A stretch of DNA of 10,669 bases. Source: JAWCNN01 sp038848005 (GTDB taxonomy: Archaea; Thermoproteota; Bathyarchaeia; Bathyarchaeales; Bathycorpusculaceae). Where the stretch lies: positions 1-10,669 of the forward strand of contig JAWCNZ010000027.1 in the NCBI GenBank assembly GCA_038848005.1, given 5' to 3'. Each line of letters opens with the position of its first letter. Within the stretch, counting starts at the first letter, position 1. The translations under genes and the position numbers were made by a program. The notes beneath the pieces were generated by a model. That model did no database searches and had not been told where the DNA came from. It was given only the letters and a program-made list of their open reading frames with translations. Below, one piece after another: positions 1 through 6,710 of the stretch.

Positions 1-938
1 CTGGAGGAGCGGGGTTTATAGGAAGCCATCTGGTTGATAGATTATGCGAAAGCGGGAACAGCGTCATTGTGGTTGATAACCTTAGCTCTGGAAAACTTGA
101 AAACCTAAAGCGTTGGCTAAAAAATCAAAACTTCAATTTTATACGAGAAGACCTCTTAAAACCGAAAGGCATATTTAATTTCTTGCCGGAATGCGAAACA
201 GTTTTTCATTTGGCAGCTAATCCAGAAGTTAGGGTTGGGGTAGTAGACCCAAAAGTTCATTATGAGCAGAATATAGTTGCAACCTTCAACCTTTTAGAGG
301 CGGTTCGCAGAGCGGGACATATTAAAAATTTTGTTTTCACTTCTTCTTCAACCGTTTATGGAGAAGCAGAAAAAATTCCCACATCAGAAGGATATGCACC
401 GCTTAAACCCATTTCCATTTACGGCGCTGCTAAACTGGCTTCGGAAGCCCTAATAACATGTTACGCTTACACTTATGGCTTTAACGCCGTAATTTACAGA
501 TTAGCCAACATTGTAGGGTCTAGAACACAGCATGGTGTCATATACGATTTCATAAAAAAACTAACGAAAAATCCGAAAAAACTGGAAATTCTTGGAGATG
601 GGACTCAAAGAAAATCTTACTTGTATATTGATGACTGCATAGACGCCATGCTTATGGGCATTAGCCACTTCCAAAACAAAGTGGAAATATACAATGTGGG
701 TTCGGAAGACCAAGCGAATGTCAAAGAAATAGCGGACATTGTCTGTCAAGAAATGGGTTTAAGCAATGTTGAGTATGTTTATACTGGTGGTGTTGACGGC
801 GGAAGAGGTTGGAAGGGAGATGTGAAAGTGATGTTGTTAAGCATTGAAAAAATTAAGGGTTTGGGATGGAAGCCAAAACTGAACAGCCATCAAGCAGTAA
901 GAAAAACTGTGAAGGCAATTTTAGAGAACATAAAATAG
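1..938 (+). CDS. NAD-dependent epimerase/dehydratase, GalE-like (5' end outside window)
   Basis: Extended short-chain dehydrogenase that acts on nucleotide sugars, most like UDP-glucose 4-epimerase. The frame is open to the left edge: codons from position 3 read GGAGFIGSHL, the NAD-binding Rossmann loop, so only about 6-7 residues are missing and the GTG at 69 is internal, not the start. Further motifs are the acidic residue in VVDN after the second strand, HLAANPEV, the catalytic Ser region TSSSTVYG, and the YxxxK dyad in IYGAAK (Tyr codon at 420-422). The C-terminal half carries the substrate-domain pattern GDGTQRKSYLYIDD. The visible 311 residues match the usual length of about 310-320. 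It converges on the next gene with an 8-base gap. Seen: family motifs. Known: this subgroup makes UDP- or dTDP-sugars for glycans and lipids. Inferred: 4-epimerase rather than 4,6-dehydratase, because of the SSS-TVYG pattern; the exact substrate is unknown. Confidence 0.9.
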   Translation, partial: GGAGFIGSHLVDRLCESGNSVIVVDNLSSGKLENLKRWLKNQNFNFIREDLLKPKGIFNFLPECETVFHLAANPEVRVGVVDPKVHYEQNIVATFNLLEAVRRAGHIKNFVFTSSSTVYGEAEKIPTSEGYAPLKPISIYGAAKLASEALITCYAYTYGFNAVIYRLANIVGSRTQHGVIYDFIKKLTKNPKKLEILGDGTQRKSYLYIDDCIDAMLMGISHFQNKVEIYNVGSEDQANVKEIADIVCQEMGLSNVEYVYTGGVDGGRGWKGDVKVMLLSIEKIKGLGWKPKLNSHQAVRKTVKAILENIK

Positions 939-955
939 CTGGTTTATCAGCTTTT
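937..955. terminator. Hairpin with T-run between convergent genes
   Basis: A perfect 5-bp stem (AGCTG/CAGCT, loop of six) begins in the epimerase stop codon and is followed by TTTT. On the other strand the same stem overlaps the stop codon of the ECF S-component gene and is followed by an A/T-rich stretch. It could end transcription from both sides. Archaeal termination depends mainly on T-runs, so the role of the hairpin is inferred. Confidence 0.35.
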
Positions 956-1693
956 AAGTTGGGGTAATGTGCGTTGGACTACTTTAACTAGTGGTGTGGC
1001 TACGGTTAATCCTATCGTCATCTGCCCAATGTTTATTGGGATTTCAGCAATTGCCAAAACTCCAAGAACGAATTGTTCATAGAGAAAATAGCCGAAAACC
1101 ATCAACAACCCTCCGAAAATTATTGAGATAACAGTCCATCCGTACTCTGGCTCGGAAATAAAAGCGATGCACGCAATTAATATTGCAGTTAAAGCACCAA
1201 GTCCCAGCCAAAATTCCATTGGGATAAAAATTATTGCTGCCAAATTTTCTGGTGGCGGGAAACCCGAATAAAATTCCACTATGCCGCTGTAGTATAGGAA
1301 ACCCAGAAGGCTTATTAAAATTCCAACAAGCACGCCCACTTCAAAAGTGAAAATTTTCCATTCACGTTTGGTGTGGGATTTGGATAGGCTGTTTGTTTTA
1401 CGGCTTAAGAAACCCACCAACCCGCCTTCTAATGCTTTAATAACTAGGGTTGCTGGCGCATAATAGTAATAGCCAAGAAGCACGTCTGCAAACATAGAGC
1501 CAACGCCACCAGCAAAAGCGCCTACAAATGGACCGAAAAGCAAAGCCGCAGTGTACACCATGGTTTCACCAACATTAAAGAAACCCTTCGTACTTGGCAC
1601 ATAAACCGTAAAAATCATAGTTGCCACACATACAAGAGCAGTAAAGATGACTGCAGTAGTTAACTGGACGGTGTTTATCTTTTGCGGACGCAT
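947..1693 (-). CDS. ECF transporter S component (substrate-binding membrane subunit), substrate unknown
   Basis: Integral membrane protein of 248 residues. Hydrophobic segments lie at about 11-32, 45-68, 80-96, 115-137, 150-180, 186-206 and 205-236. The family signature is clear: the region 56-95 has FVGAFAGGVGSMFADVLLGY, then YYYAPATLVIKALEGGLVGF, typical of ECF-type S components of the riboflavin-transporter-like group (Pfam ECF-ribofla_trS). The C-terminal EIPINIGQMTIG segment is also typical. It is longer than the usual 170-200 residues because of a polar loop at about 98-112 and an extra hydrophobic region. S components bind a vitamin or other micronutrient and work with a shared EcfT and EcfA ATPases, none of which is encoded here, so it must rely on energy-coupling subunits from elsewhere. 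The gene lies 59 bases downstream of the PLP-fold/winged-helix gene on the same strand. The substrate cannot be read from sequence. Confidence 0.85.
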   Translation of the reverse strand: MRPQKINTVQLTTAVIFTALVCVATMIFTVYVPSTKGFFNVGETMVYTAALLFGPFVGAFAGGVGSMFADVLLGYYYYAPATLVIKALEGGLVGFLSRKTNSLSKSHTKREWKIFTFEVGVLVGILISLLGFLYYSGIVEFYSGFPPPENLAAIIFIPMEFWLGLGALTAILIACIAFISEPEYGWTVISIIFGGLLMVFGYFLYEQFVLGVLAIAEIPINIGQMTIGLTVATPLVKVVQRTLPQLKS

Positions 1694-1707
1694 CCATGAT
1701 CCCGCAG

Positions 1708-1737
1708 ATAGTTTAGTTTTAACTATACTATTTTAAC
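1708..1737 (-). promoter_or_regulatory. Candidate promoter/operator of the ECF S-component gene
   Basis: The 59-base gap upstream of the S-component start holds an inverted repeat, ATAGTT-N7-AACTAT (1708-1713 and 1721-1726), and two direct copies of TTTTAAC (1717-1723 and 1731-1737). Read on the minus strand these give TTAAAATAG, a TATA-like element at a plausible distance from the ATG at 1693. The repeats could be an operator for the winged-helix protein encoded just upstream; that is inference. Confidence 0.35.
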
Positions 1738-1752
1738 TTATCGCACAAAACC

Positions 1753-3153
1753 TTACATTAAAAACTTCAAATCTTTTATTGCACGCAGAACCTTTTTCCC
1801 GCGCTCTGTTATCTTAAAGAATTTCTTTCCATCCTTTGTGTAGCTGACTATTAACCCATTTTTTAAGAGTTCGTTTAAGTGTTGGTATATTGCCGCTCTC
1901 GTCATGGTTTTTCCAAATTTCTTCCACAAATCATAACCATACGTGTCCCTTCGGCTAAGCATCTGCAATATCTTCTCCTTAGTCGTTAATTCCAAGCCTA
2001 CACTAGCAGTTTTCTGCTTTTTAGTCAAAGCATGAAGTATATCCGTGGCTTTCAATCCGCTTCCAGTAATTAGGCATACAACGCTAGCCTCTCTATCAAT
2101 TTTTCCAGTTTCAACCGCTTTCTCTAAAGCGGCTATTGTGGCTGAACTTGCGGGTTCAGCGAATATACCCTCAAGTTTGGCTATTTGAAGTTCTGCATTG
2201 AAAATTTCAGAGTCCGAAACAGTTAAGGCTAAGCCACCAGATTCCCGCAGAGCTTTTAATGCCAGCTCACCTTGCATCGGCTTTGAAACCAAAACGGCAA
2301 GCGCATGTGTGGAAGGCTTTGCAACCTCAACTATTTGCGAAAATCCTTCCAACAAAGTTTTGGCTATGGCTGAGCTACCTTCGGGTTGAACTCCGACCAT
2401 TTTCGTCAGCGACTTCGCCATTCCAAGCTGTTTAAGTTCCTTAAAGCCTTTCCATATTGAATAGATGGTTCCTCCGCTTCCCATTGGCACTAAGAAATAG
2501 TCTGGAACTCCAAACTGCTCAAAGACTTCATAAGCGATTGTTTTTTGGGCTTCAACCGCCAACAGGTTTAATTCTGCTGTTGCTTGATACCAATTTGTCT
2601 CCTTCGCTAGGGCTTCGGCTCGGCGTATTGAATCGTCAAGAATTTCGCCATACTCCTCAATTGTGGCGTCGTAAACAAGCATTTGAGCCAGCTTTCCCAC
2701 GTCCACAAGCTTCGGCACAATTAAGTGACAGTTAAGCCCAGCCTTTGCGCAGTAAGCAGCCAAAGAAGCGCCCAAATTTCCATTTGATGCGCAAATTAAC
2801 GTGTCATACGCTAGGTCTATGGCGTTCGACGTTAAAAGCGCAGCGGCTCTATCCCTAAAAGAGTTTGTAGGATTTCGAGTTTCATCTTTCAGATACAGAT
2901 TCTGCAAACCAACTGTTTTGGCGAGCCTATCCGCCCTATGAAGCGGTGTTCCACCCTCGCCTAAGCTAATCATCCGCCGCACGGGCGGAAGCAAAGCCCT
3001 ATACCGCCAAAAACCAAAACTGCCAGAAAACTTGACTCTACGCTTTCTTGATAAATCAAACGTGTATTCAAGCGTTCCTCCACAATTTTCACATCTGCCC
3101 ATAAAAGGCGAATACGGAAAATCCAAGCCGCATCTAACACATTTAAGACTCAT
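1753..3153 (-). CDS. Threonine-synthase-like PLP-fold protein fused to a winged-helix domain, lacking the Schiff-base lysine
   Basis: Protein of 466 residues in three parts. (1) Zinc ribbon, Cys5/8/21/24, as in many threonine synthases. (2) Fold-type II PLP domain, about 60-375: NPTNSFRDR at 94-102, SNGNLG at 123-128, the phosphate loop GSGGT at 225-229, AEPASSATIAAL at 332-343, and TGSGLK at 363-368. In threonine synthase the first motif reads SFKDR and its Lys holds PLP; here it is Arg100 (codon AGG, 2854-2856). (3) Residues about 390-462, PadR-like winged helix (YGYDLW, AIYQHLNELLKNGLI, KKFFKITERGKKVL). An automatic tool would name it threonine synthase. The missing lysine and added DNA-binding domain make catalysis doubtful and a ligand-sensing regulator more likely, by analogy with MocR/PdxR, which use a fold-type I PLP domain. 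No homoserine or threonine pathway genes are adjacent. It may control itself and the downstream ECF gene. A family of Lys-less archaeal relatives cannot be excluded. Confidence 0.85.
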   Translation of the reverse strand: MSLKCVRCGLDFPYSPFMGRCENCGGTLEYTFDLSRKRRVKFSGSFGFWRYRALLPPVRRMISLGEGGTPLHRADRLAKTVGLQNLYLKDETRNPTNSFRDRAAALLTSNAIDLAYDTLICASNGNLGASLAAYCAKAGLNCHLIVPKLVDVGKLAQMLVYDATIEEYGEILDDSIRRAEALAKETNWYQATAELNLLAVEAQKTIAYEVFEQFGVPDYFLVPMGSGGTIYSIWKGFKELKQLGMAKSLTKMVGVQPEGSSAIAKTLLEGFSQIVEVAKPSTHALAVLVSKPMQGELALKALRESGGLALTVSDSEIFNAELQIAKLEGIFAEPASSATIAALEKAVETGKIDREASVVCLITGSGLKATDILHALTKKQKTASVGLELTTKEKILQMLSRRDTYGYDLWKKFGKTMTRAAIYQHLNELLKNGLIVSYTKDGKKFFKITERGKKVLRAIKDLKFLM

Positions 3154-3197
3154 ACTTTAACCTGCGCTTTTCCATCAGAACAAAATCCACCCGTTGA

Positions 3198-3265
3198 ACT
3201 TATCAATTTTGTGGAATGGGAAAACATAAAAGGGAGACGCTATTGATAAAATAGCAAATTGTAAG
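3198..3265. promoter_or_regulatory. Divergent promoter region with inverted repeats
   Basis: Gap between the PLP/winged-helix gene (minus) and the TPR gene (plus). It contains a perfect inverted repeat CTATT-N5-AATAG (3240-3254), whose centre GATAAAATAG is TATA-like for the plus strand. A longer imperfect pair, CTTATCAATTTTG (3198-3210) and CAAATTGTAAG (3255-3265), brackets it. ACATAAAAGG (3225-3234) is a second TATA-like candidate. A shared operator for divergent genes is plausible but unproven. Confidence 0.3.
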
Positions 3266-3276
3266 GGTTGACGGTT

Positions 3277-3657
3277 ATGGGTGAAAAAGTCAAAGAAGAC
3301 CCCGTGAAACTGCATAAGGATGCAAACACGCTTTATGAAGCTGGCAAATATAAGGAGGCTATGGAAAAGTTTCTGCAAGCTTCAGAATTATATCGTAAAG
3401 CCAACAACTTCTTTGATGCAACATCCATGCTTTTCAAAGCTGGCGAATGCGCATACATGCTTAAAGATTACGAGTCAGCCGTGGACTACTTCACGAAATC
3501 TGCGGAATTATCCTTCAACAAGGGCTTTGACAGATTTGGGGTCAGCGCTTTAGAATACGCCAGAGACTGCTACAAAGCCTTAAAAAACAAAGAAAAAGTG
3601 GAGGAAATTGAAAAGAAAATAAAGGAAGTGAAAGCGAAACTGGAAGCATCCTTCTAA
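3277..3657 (+). CDS. Small TPR-repeat protein
   Basis: All-helical protein of 126 residues built from tetratricopeptide-like helix pairs. Repeat-like units are DANTLYEAGKYKEAMEKFLQA, then AGECAYMLKDYESAVDYFTKSAEL, then ALEYARDCYKALKNKEKVEEI, followed by a charged C-terminal helix. TPRs bind other proteins, so an adaptor or chaperone role is likely; no enzyme motif is present. A TTG at 3268 would add three residues, but AAGGG (3263-3267) directly abuts it while lying nine bases before the ATG at 3277, so the ATG is preferred. No signal peptide or membrane segment is seen, so it is presumably cytoplasmic. It is transcribed away from the PLP/winged-helix gene and is followed by a T-run, so it is probably monocistronic. 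The partner is unknown. Confidence 0.8.
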   Translation: MGEKVKEDPVKLHKDANTLYEAGKYKEAMEKFLQASELYRKANNFFDATSMLFKAGECAYMLKDYESAVDYFTKSAELSFNKGFDRFGVSALEYARDCYKALKNKEKVEEIEKKIKEVKAKLEASF

Positions 3658-3665
3658 CACCATCC

Positions 3666-3670
3666 TTTTT
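3666..3670 (+). terminator. T-run behind the TPR gene
   Basis: TTTTT begins nine bases after the TPR stop codon. Archaeal RNA polymerase stops at such oligo-T runs, and the next gene has its own promoter-like sequence downstream. Only a single short run is present. Confidence 0.3.
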
Positions 3671-3684
3671 CCACAAACGCAAAA

Positions 3685-3695
3685 CGTTTATTTTT
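3685..3695 (+). promoter_or_regulatory. TATA-like box of the DNA ligase operon
   Basis: CGTTTATTTTT lies about 50-58 bases before the ligase ATG, which would put transcription start near 3715-3720 and leave a short leader with a weak ribosome-binding element AGGT (about 3730). The call is made by position and composition only. Confidence 0.3.
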
Positions 3696-3742
3696 CATTT
3701 TGGCGATTGTTGGTTTGTGGTGAATTTTAAAGGTTAAAAGCC

Positions 3743-5464
3743 ATGCAGATGCCGTTTAGGGCTTTGGCGGAGCTATGTGAGAAATTGGAAGCTACACGTA
3801 AGAGGCTTTTAATGATAGACTTTGTTGCAGATTTTTTAAGGCGTTTAGAGGCTGAGGAAGTTGAGTCAGCCGTTTCTATGATTCTTGGAAGACCCTTTCC
3901 AAAACGGAGTCAACAAACGCTTGACGTTAGCTGGGCAACCCTAAGCGAAATAATAAAGCGCGTAACAGCTGTTGAATGGAAAGTTTTTATGGAAGCTTTT
4001 GGCAAGACTGGCGACATAGGCTCGGCTACAAAAAAGGTTTTTGAAGAGAGCAAAGTTAAGCGGCAAGCAACCCTTTTTGAAAGAGCCCTAACCATAATTG
4101 AGGTTAGACGCAGTTTCGAAGCCATAGCGGAAGCCACGGGTTACGGCGCAAGGGAAAAGAAGGAACGCCTAATAGAGGCTCTCTTAAGCTTGGCTTCGCC
4201 GTTAGAAGCAAAATATTTGGTTAAGATTTTCATTGGAGAAATGCGCACAGGCTTTAACGAAGGCTTGATGGAACAAGCAGTTTCAAAAGCCTTCCAAACA
4301 CCATTAGAAGCCGTGCAGAAGGCAAGCATGACATTGGGAGATATAGGCGAAGTTGCATTTATAGCCAAAACAGAGGGCAAAGAAGGCATATCAAAAGTTG
4401 ATTTTAAAGTTTTTAGACCTGTCAAGCTTATGTTGGCTCAGATGGCAAGCGATGTTGCCGAAGCCTTAAAAGAACACGGTGGAAAGACAGCCTTTGAATA
4501 TAAGCTGGACGGCGCCAGAGTTCAAATCCACAAAACCGGCAATGAAATACGAATTTTCAGCCGTAGGCTGACGGACGTGACGGAAAGCCTTCCAGAAATA
4601 GTGGAAACAGCCAGAAAAAACATTAAGGCAAAAGAAGCCATCTTAGAAGGCGAGGTCATAGCCATAGACAAGTTTGGCAATGCCGTTCCATTCCAACATT
4701 TAATGCGTAGGTTCAAAAGAATTCACGCCGTGGAGGACATAGCCCGAAAAATCCCTGTGAAACTATACCTATTCGACATTTTATACCTAAACGGCGAAAA
4801 CCTAATAGCAAAGCCATACTGCCAACGAAGGCAAATCCTCTCCGAAAACGTCGGGGACATACCACTAACCAAACAAATAGTCACGGACAAAATTGCAGAA
4901 GCAGAAAAATTCCTAAAAGAGGCTGTTAACGTTGGACATGAAGGGCTTATGGCGAAAAAGTTGGATAGTCCATACACGCCTGGGATTCGTGGAAAACGCT
5001 GGCTCAAAATAAAGCCGACGCTTGAACCACTAGATTTAGTTATTGTTGCAGCCGAGTATGGTTATGGTCGCAGGCACGAGTGGCTTTCAGACTATTATTT
5101 GGCGGCTAGGGACGGCGAAACTGGCGAGTTCTTAATTGTGGGTAAAACGTTTAAGGGATTGACAGACGCTGAAATATTTAAAATGACAAAGCGCCTTGAG
5201 GAGTTAACCATAAAAGAAGAGTTTAGAACGGTTTTTGTCATTCCAAAAATAGTTGTTGAAGTGGCATACAACGAAATTCAGAAAAGCCCAAAGTACAAAT
5301 GCGGCATGGCTTTGCGTTTCGCTAGAATAAACCGCATAAGAGAGGACAAAACCCCTGAAGAAGCGGACACCATACAAAAGGTGAGGGAAATTTATGGAAG
5401 GCAATTTTTGAAAAAGGGTAAATATAAAATTGAAGAGAAAAACCTTGAAAGCGGAGTTGGCTAA
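3743..5464 (+). CDS. lig: ATP-dependent DNA ligase
   Basis: Seals nicks in duplex DNA during replication and repair. Lys254 in motif I (KLDGAR) is the residue that takes AMP from ATP. The 573-residue protein has the archaeal/eukaryotic layout. Residues about 1-215 form the alpha-helical DNA-binding domain, with EMRTGFNEGLMEQAV at 166-180. The adenylation domain follows, with motif III FSRRLTDVT (272-280), LEGEVIAID (301-309, Glu303), LYLFDILYLNG (341-351), motif IV EGLMAKKLDSPY (400-411) and motif V RWLKIKP (419-425). The OB-fold domain runs from about 430 to 560 and contains VVEVAYNEIQKSPKY. All nucleotidyltransferase motifs are intact and the length is normal. The first ATG is chosen because a weak AGGT element lies upstream of it; Met3 is an alternative. 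The stop codon is immediately followed by the ATG of the ThiF-like gene, so the two are probably cotranscribed. Confidence 0.97.
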   Translation: MQMPFRALAELCEKLEATRKRLLMIDFVADFLRRLEAEEVESAVSMILGRPFPKRSQQTLDVSWATLSEIIKRVTAVEWKVFMEAFGKTGDIGSATKKVFEESKVKRQATLFERALTIIEVRRSFEAIAEATGYGAREKKERLIEALLSLASPLEAKYLVKIFIGEMRTGFNEGLMEQAVSKAFQTPLEAVQKASMTLGDIGEVAFIAKTEGKEGISKVDFKVFRPVKLMLAQMASDVAEALKEHGGKTAFEYKLDGARVQIHKTGNEIRIFSRRLTDVTESLPEIVETARKNIKAKEAILEGEVIAIDKFGNAVPFQHLMRRFKRIHAVEDIARKIPVKLYLFDILYLNGENLIAKPYCQRRQILSENVGDIPLTKQIVTDKIAEAEKFLKEAVNVGHEGLMAKKLDSPYTPGIRGKRWLKIKPTLEPLDLVIVAAEYGYGRRHEWLSDYYLAARDGETGEFLIVGKTFKGLTDAEIFKMTKRLEELTIKEEFRTVFVIPKIVVEVAYNEIQKSPKYKCGMALRFARINRIREDKTPEEADTIQKVREIYGRQFLKKGKYKIEEKNLESGVG

Positions 5465-6502
5465 ATGAGCGGAAAATCCATTTACAACGAATTTTACAGT
5501 CGCCAAACCATTTTAAAAGAACTCGGCAGAAAGGGACAAAGAAAACTTGCAAGTTCAAGAGTTGCCGTTGTCGGGCTTGGCGGGTTAGGCACTGCCTCAT
5601 CGCTTTATTTGGCGCTTATGGGAGTTGGATACATACGCCTAATAGACCAAGACACGGCGGAAATGCACAATTTGCATAGGCAGATTCTCTATACTCCAGA
5701 CGATTTGCACTATCCAAAAGTTGAAGTTTCAGCTAAAAGACTTAGAAAAGCCAACCCATTAGTAGAAGTTGAAGCTGTTCCCGAAAACTTAAACATAAAC
5801 AATGTTGAGAAGCTTCTTTCCCACGTGGACTGTGTTGTTGACGGTTTAGATAATATGCGAACCCGTTATTTGGTTAATCGTGCATGTGCAAAATTGGGAG
5901 TTCCCTACATTTTCGGAGCAGCCATAGGAATAGAAGGAAACCTCTCAGTTTTTCATTCGCCAGAAACCCCATGTTTAGAATGCATTTTCCCAAACATTGA
6001 CGACCGACAACTTTTAACATGCGATGTCAGAGGCGTTTTAGGAGTTACACCAGGAATAATTGGAACATTACAGGCAATGGAGACAGTAAAAGTTTTAGCG
6101 GGAATAGGCTCCGCCTTAAAAGGTAAACTTTTGATATGCGACTTCAGCGACATGCACTTCGCCACAATAGACATTTTCAAAAAAGAAAATTGTCCAACAT
6201 GTCAAGGCACAGTTACAACAACCCCTCAAGAAAAACTTGTTTGGCTTTGCGGAAGAAAAACAGTCAACATAAACCCGGAAAAACCATTAAAAATAAACCT
6301 TAACGAACTGTACGGAAAAATAAAACAACACTTTAAAATACGCATAAAATCACAATTCGCCGTGATCTTTAACTACAAAAACCTTGAAATAAGCATTTTC
6401 AAAGGCGGACGCATGCTAATAAAAAACGTCAAAGACGAAAAAACAGCATTAAAAGTTTACAAAGAAATAATGGAAAAACTCAGCCACTCTTCCATGGATT
6501 AA
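5465..6502 (+). CDS. ThiF/MoeB/UbaA-like E1 adenylyltransferase with C-terminal extension
   Basis: E1-like enzyme that adenylates the C-terminal glycine of a ubiquitin-fold protein (ThiS, MoaD or SAMP) for sulfur transfer or protein conjugation. Nucleotide-binding loop VGLGGLG at 37-42; DQDTAEMHNLHRQ at 61-73 (Asp and Arg contacts to ATP); DGLDNMRTR at 126-134; zinc cysteines CLEC (170, 173) and CPTC (243, 246). Cys186 in LLTCDVRG is at the place of the catalytic cysteine in MoeB/UbaA. Residues about 250-345 form an extra alpha/beta tail beyond the usual length of about 250, with no rhodanese signature. The ATG abuts the ligase stop with no gap and has GGAG at 5454-5457 inside the ligase 3' end, which supports translational coupling. 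No ubiquitin-like partner gene is in the window, so the target pathway (molybdopterin, thiamine, tRNA thiolation or sampylation) is open. Confidence 0.9.
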   Translation: MSGKSIYNEFYSRQTILKELGRKGQRKLASSRVAVVGLGGLGTASSLYLALMGVGYIRLIDQDTAEMHNLHRQILYTPDDLHYPKVEVSAKRLRKANPLVEVEAVPENLNINNVEKLLSHVDCVVDGLDNMRTRYLVNRACAKLGVPYIFGAAIGIEGNLSVFHSPETPCLECIFPNIDDRQLLTCDVRGVLGVTPGIIGTLQAMETVKVLAGIGSALKGKLLICDFSDMHFATIDIFKKENCPTCQGTVTTTPQEKLVWLCGRKTVNINPEKPLKINLNELYGKIKQHFKIRIKSQFAVIFNYKNLEISIFKGGRMLIKNVKDEKTALKVYKEIMEKLSHSSMD

Positions 6503-6549
6503 AACCTTAACATACTAGCATCTTTCCTCTATGAATTTAACAGAATACA

Positions 6550-6574
6550 TTTTTATTAAAGCTCATAAAATATT
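6550..6574 (+). promoter_or_regulatory. TATA-like promoter of tRNA-Cys
   Basis: TTTTTATTAAAG (6550-6561) and ATAAAATATT (6565-6574) lie 8-32 bases before the mature 5' end. The first is best placed for a TATA box feeding a short tRNA leader. Confidence 0.4.
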
Positions 6575-6581
6575 CTATACT

Positions 6582-6654
6582 GCCGGGGTGGCCGAACGGT
6601 TCAGGCGGCGGCCTGCAGAGCCGCTATATGTGGGTTCAACTCCCACCCCCGGCT
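6582..6654 (+). tRNA. tRNA-Cys (anticodon GCA)
   Basis: The complete cloverleaf can be folded by eye: acceptor GCCGGGG/CCCCGGC (7 bp); D arm GCC/GGC with GG in the loop; anticodon stem GCGGC/GCCGC with loop CTGCAGA, anticodon GCA at 6615-6617; variable loop TATAT; T arm GTGGG/CCCAC with loop TTCAACT. The discriminator base is T (U73), the identity base of tRNA-Cys. CCA is not encoded and there is no intron. The 3' end abuts a mobile element whose integrase gene points at it. The tRNA is intact, as expected when integration restores the 3' half. Confidence 0.95.
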
Positions 6655-6705
6655 TGGTTGGATGAACCCCAGGCCTAGGTGGAATGAACCCCCGGCCTGC
6701 AATGG
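6645..6705 (+). repeat. Three degenerate tandem units starting in the tRNA 3' end (att-like region)
   Basis: Units at 6645-6665, 6666-6687 and 6688-6705 each open with ACCCC(C/A)GGC(C/T)T and are followed by a G-rich part (TGGTTGGATGA, AGGTGGAATGA, GCAATGG). The first unit begins inside the T arm and acceptor of tRNA-Cys, so units two and three are imperfect copies of the tRNA 3' end plus its flank. The array fills the space between the tRNA and the integrase stop codon (6711). It may be a compound attachment site, scars of repeated integrations, or recombinase arm sites. The matching att at the far end of the element is outside the window. Confidence 0.55.
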
Positions 6706-6710
6706 CCAAC

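Noticed and set aside
1753..3153. Plain threonine synthase annotation
   Set aside because: The PLP-binding lysine is absent and a winged helix is attached, so the enzyme name is not supported.
3268..3276. TTG start of the TPR gene
   Set aside because: The only ribosome-binding sequence abuts it directly; the ATG nine bases on fits better.
6645..6705. CRISPR-like short repeat array
   Set aside because: Only three degenerate units without unique spacers, and they derive from the tRNA tail.
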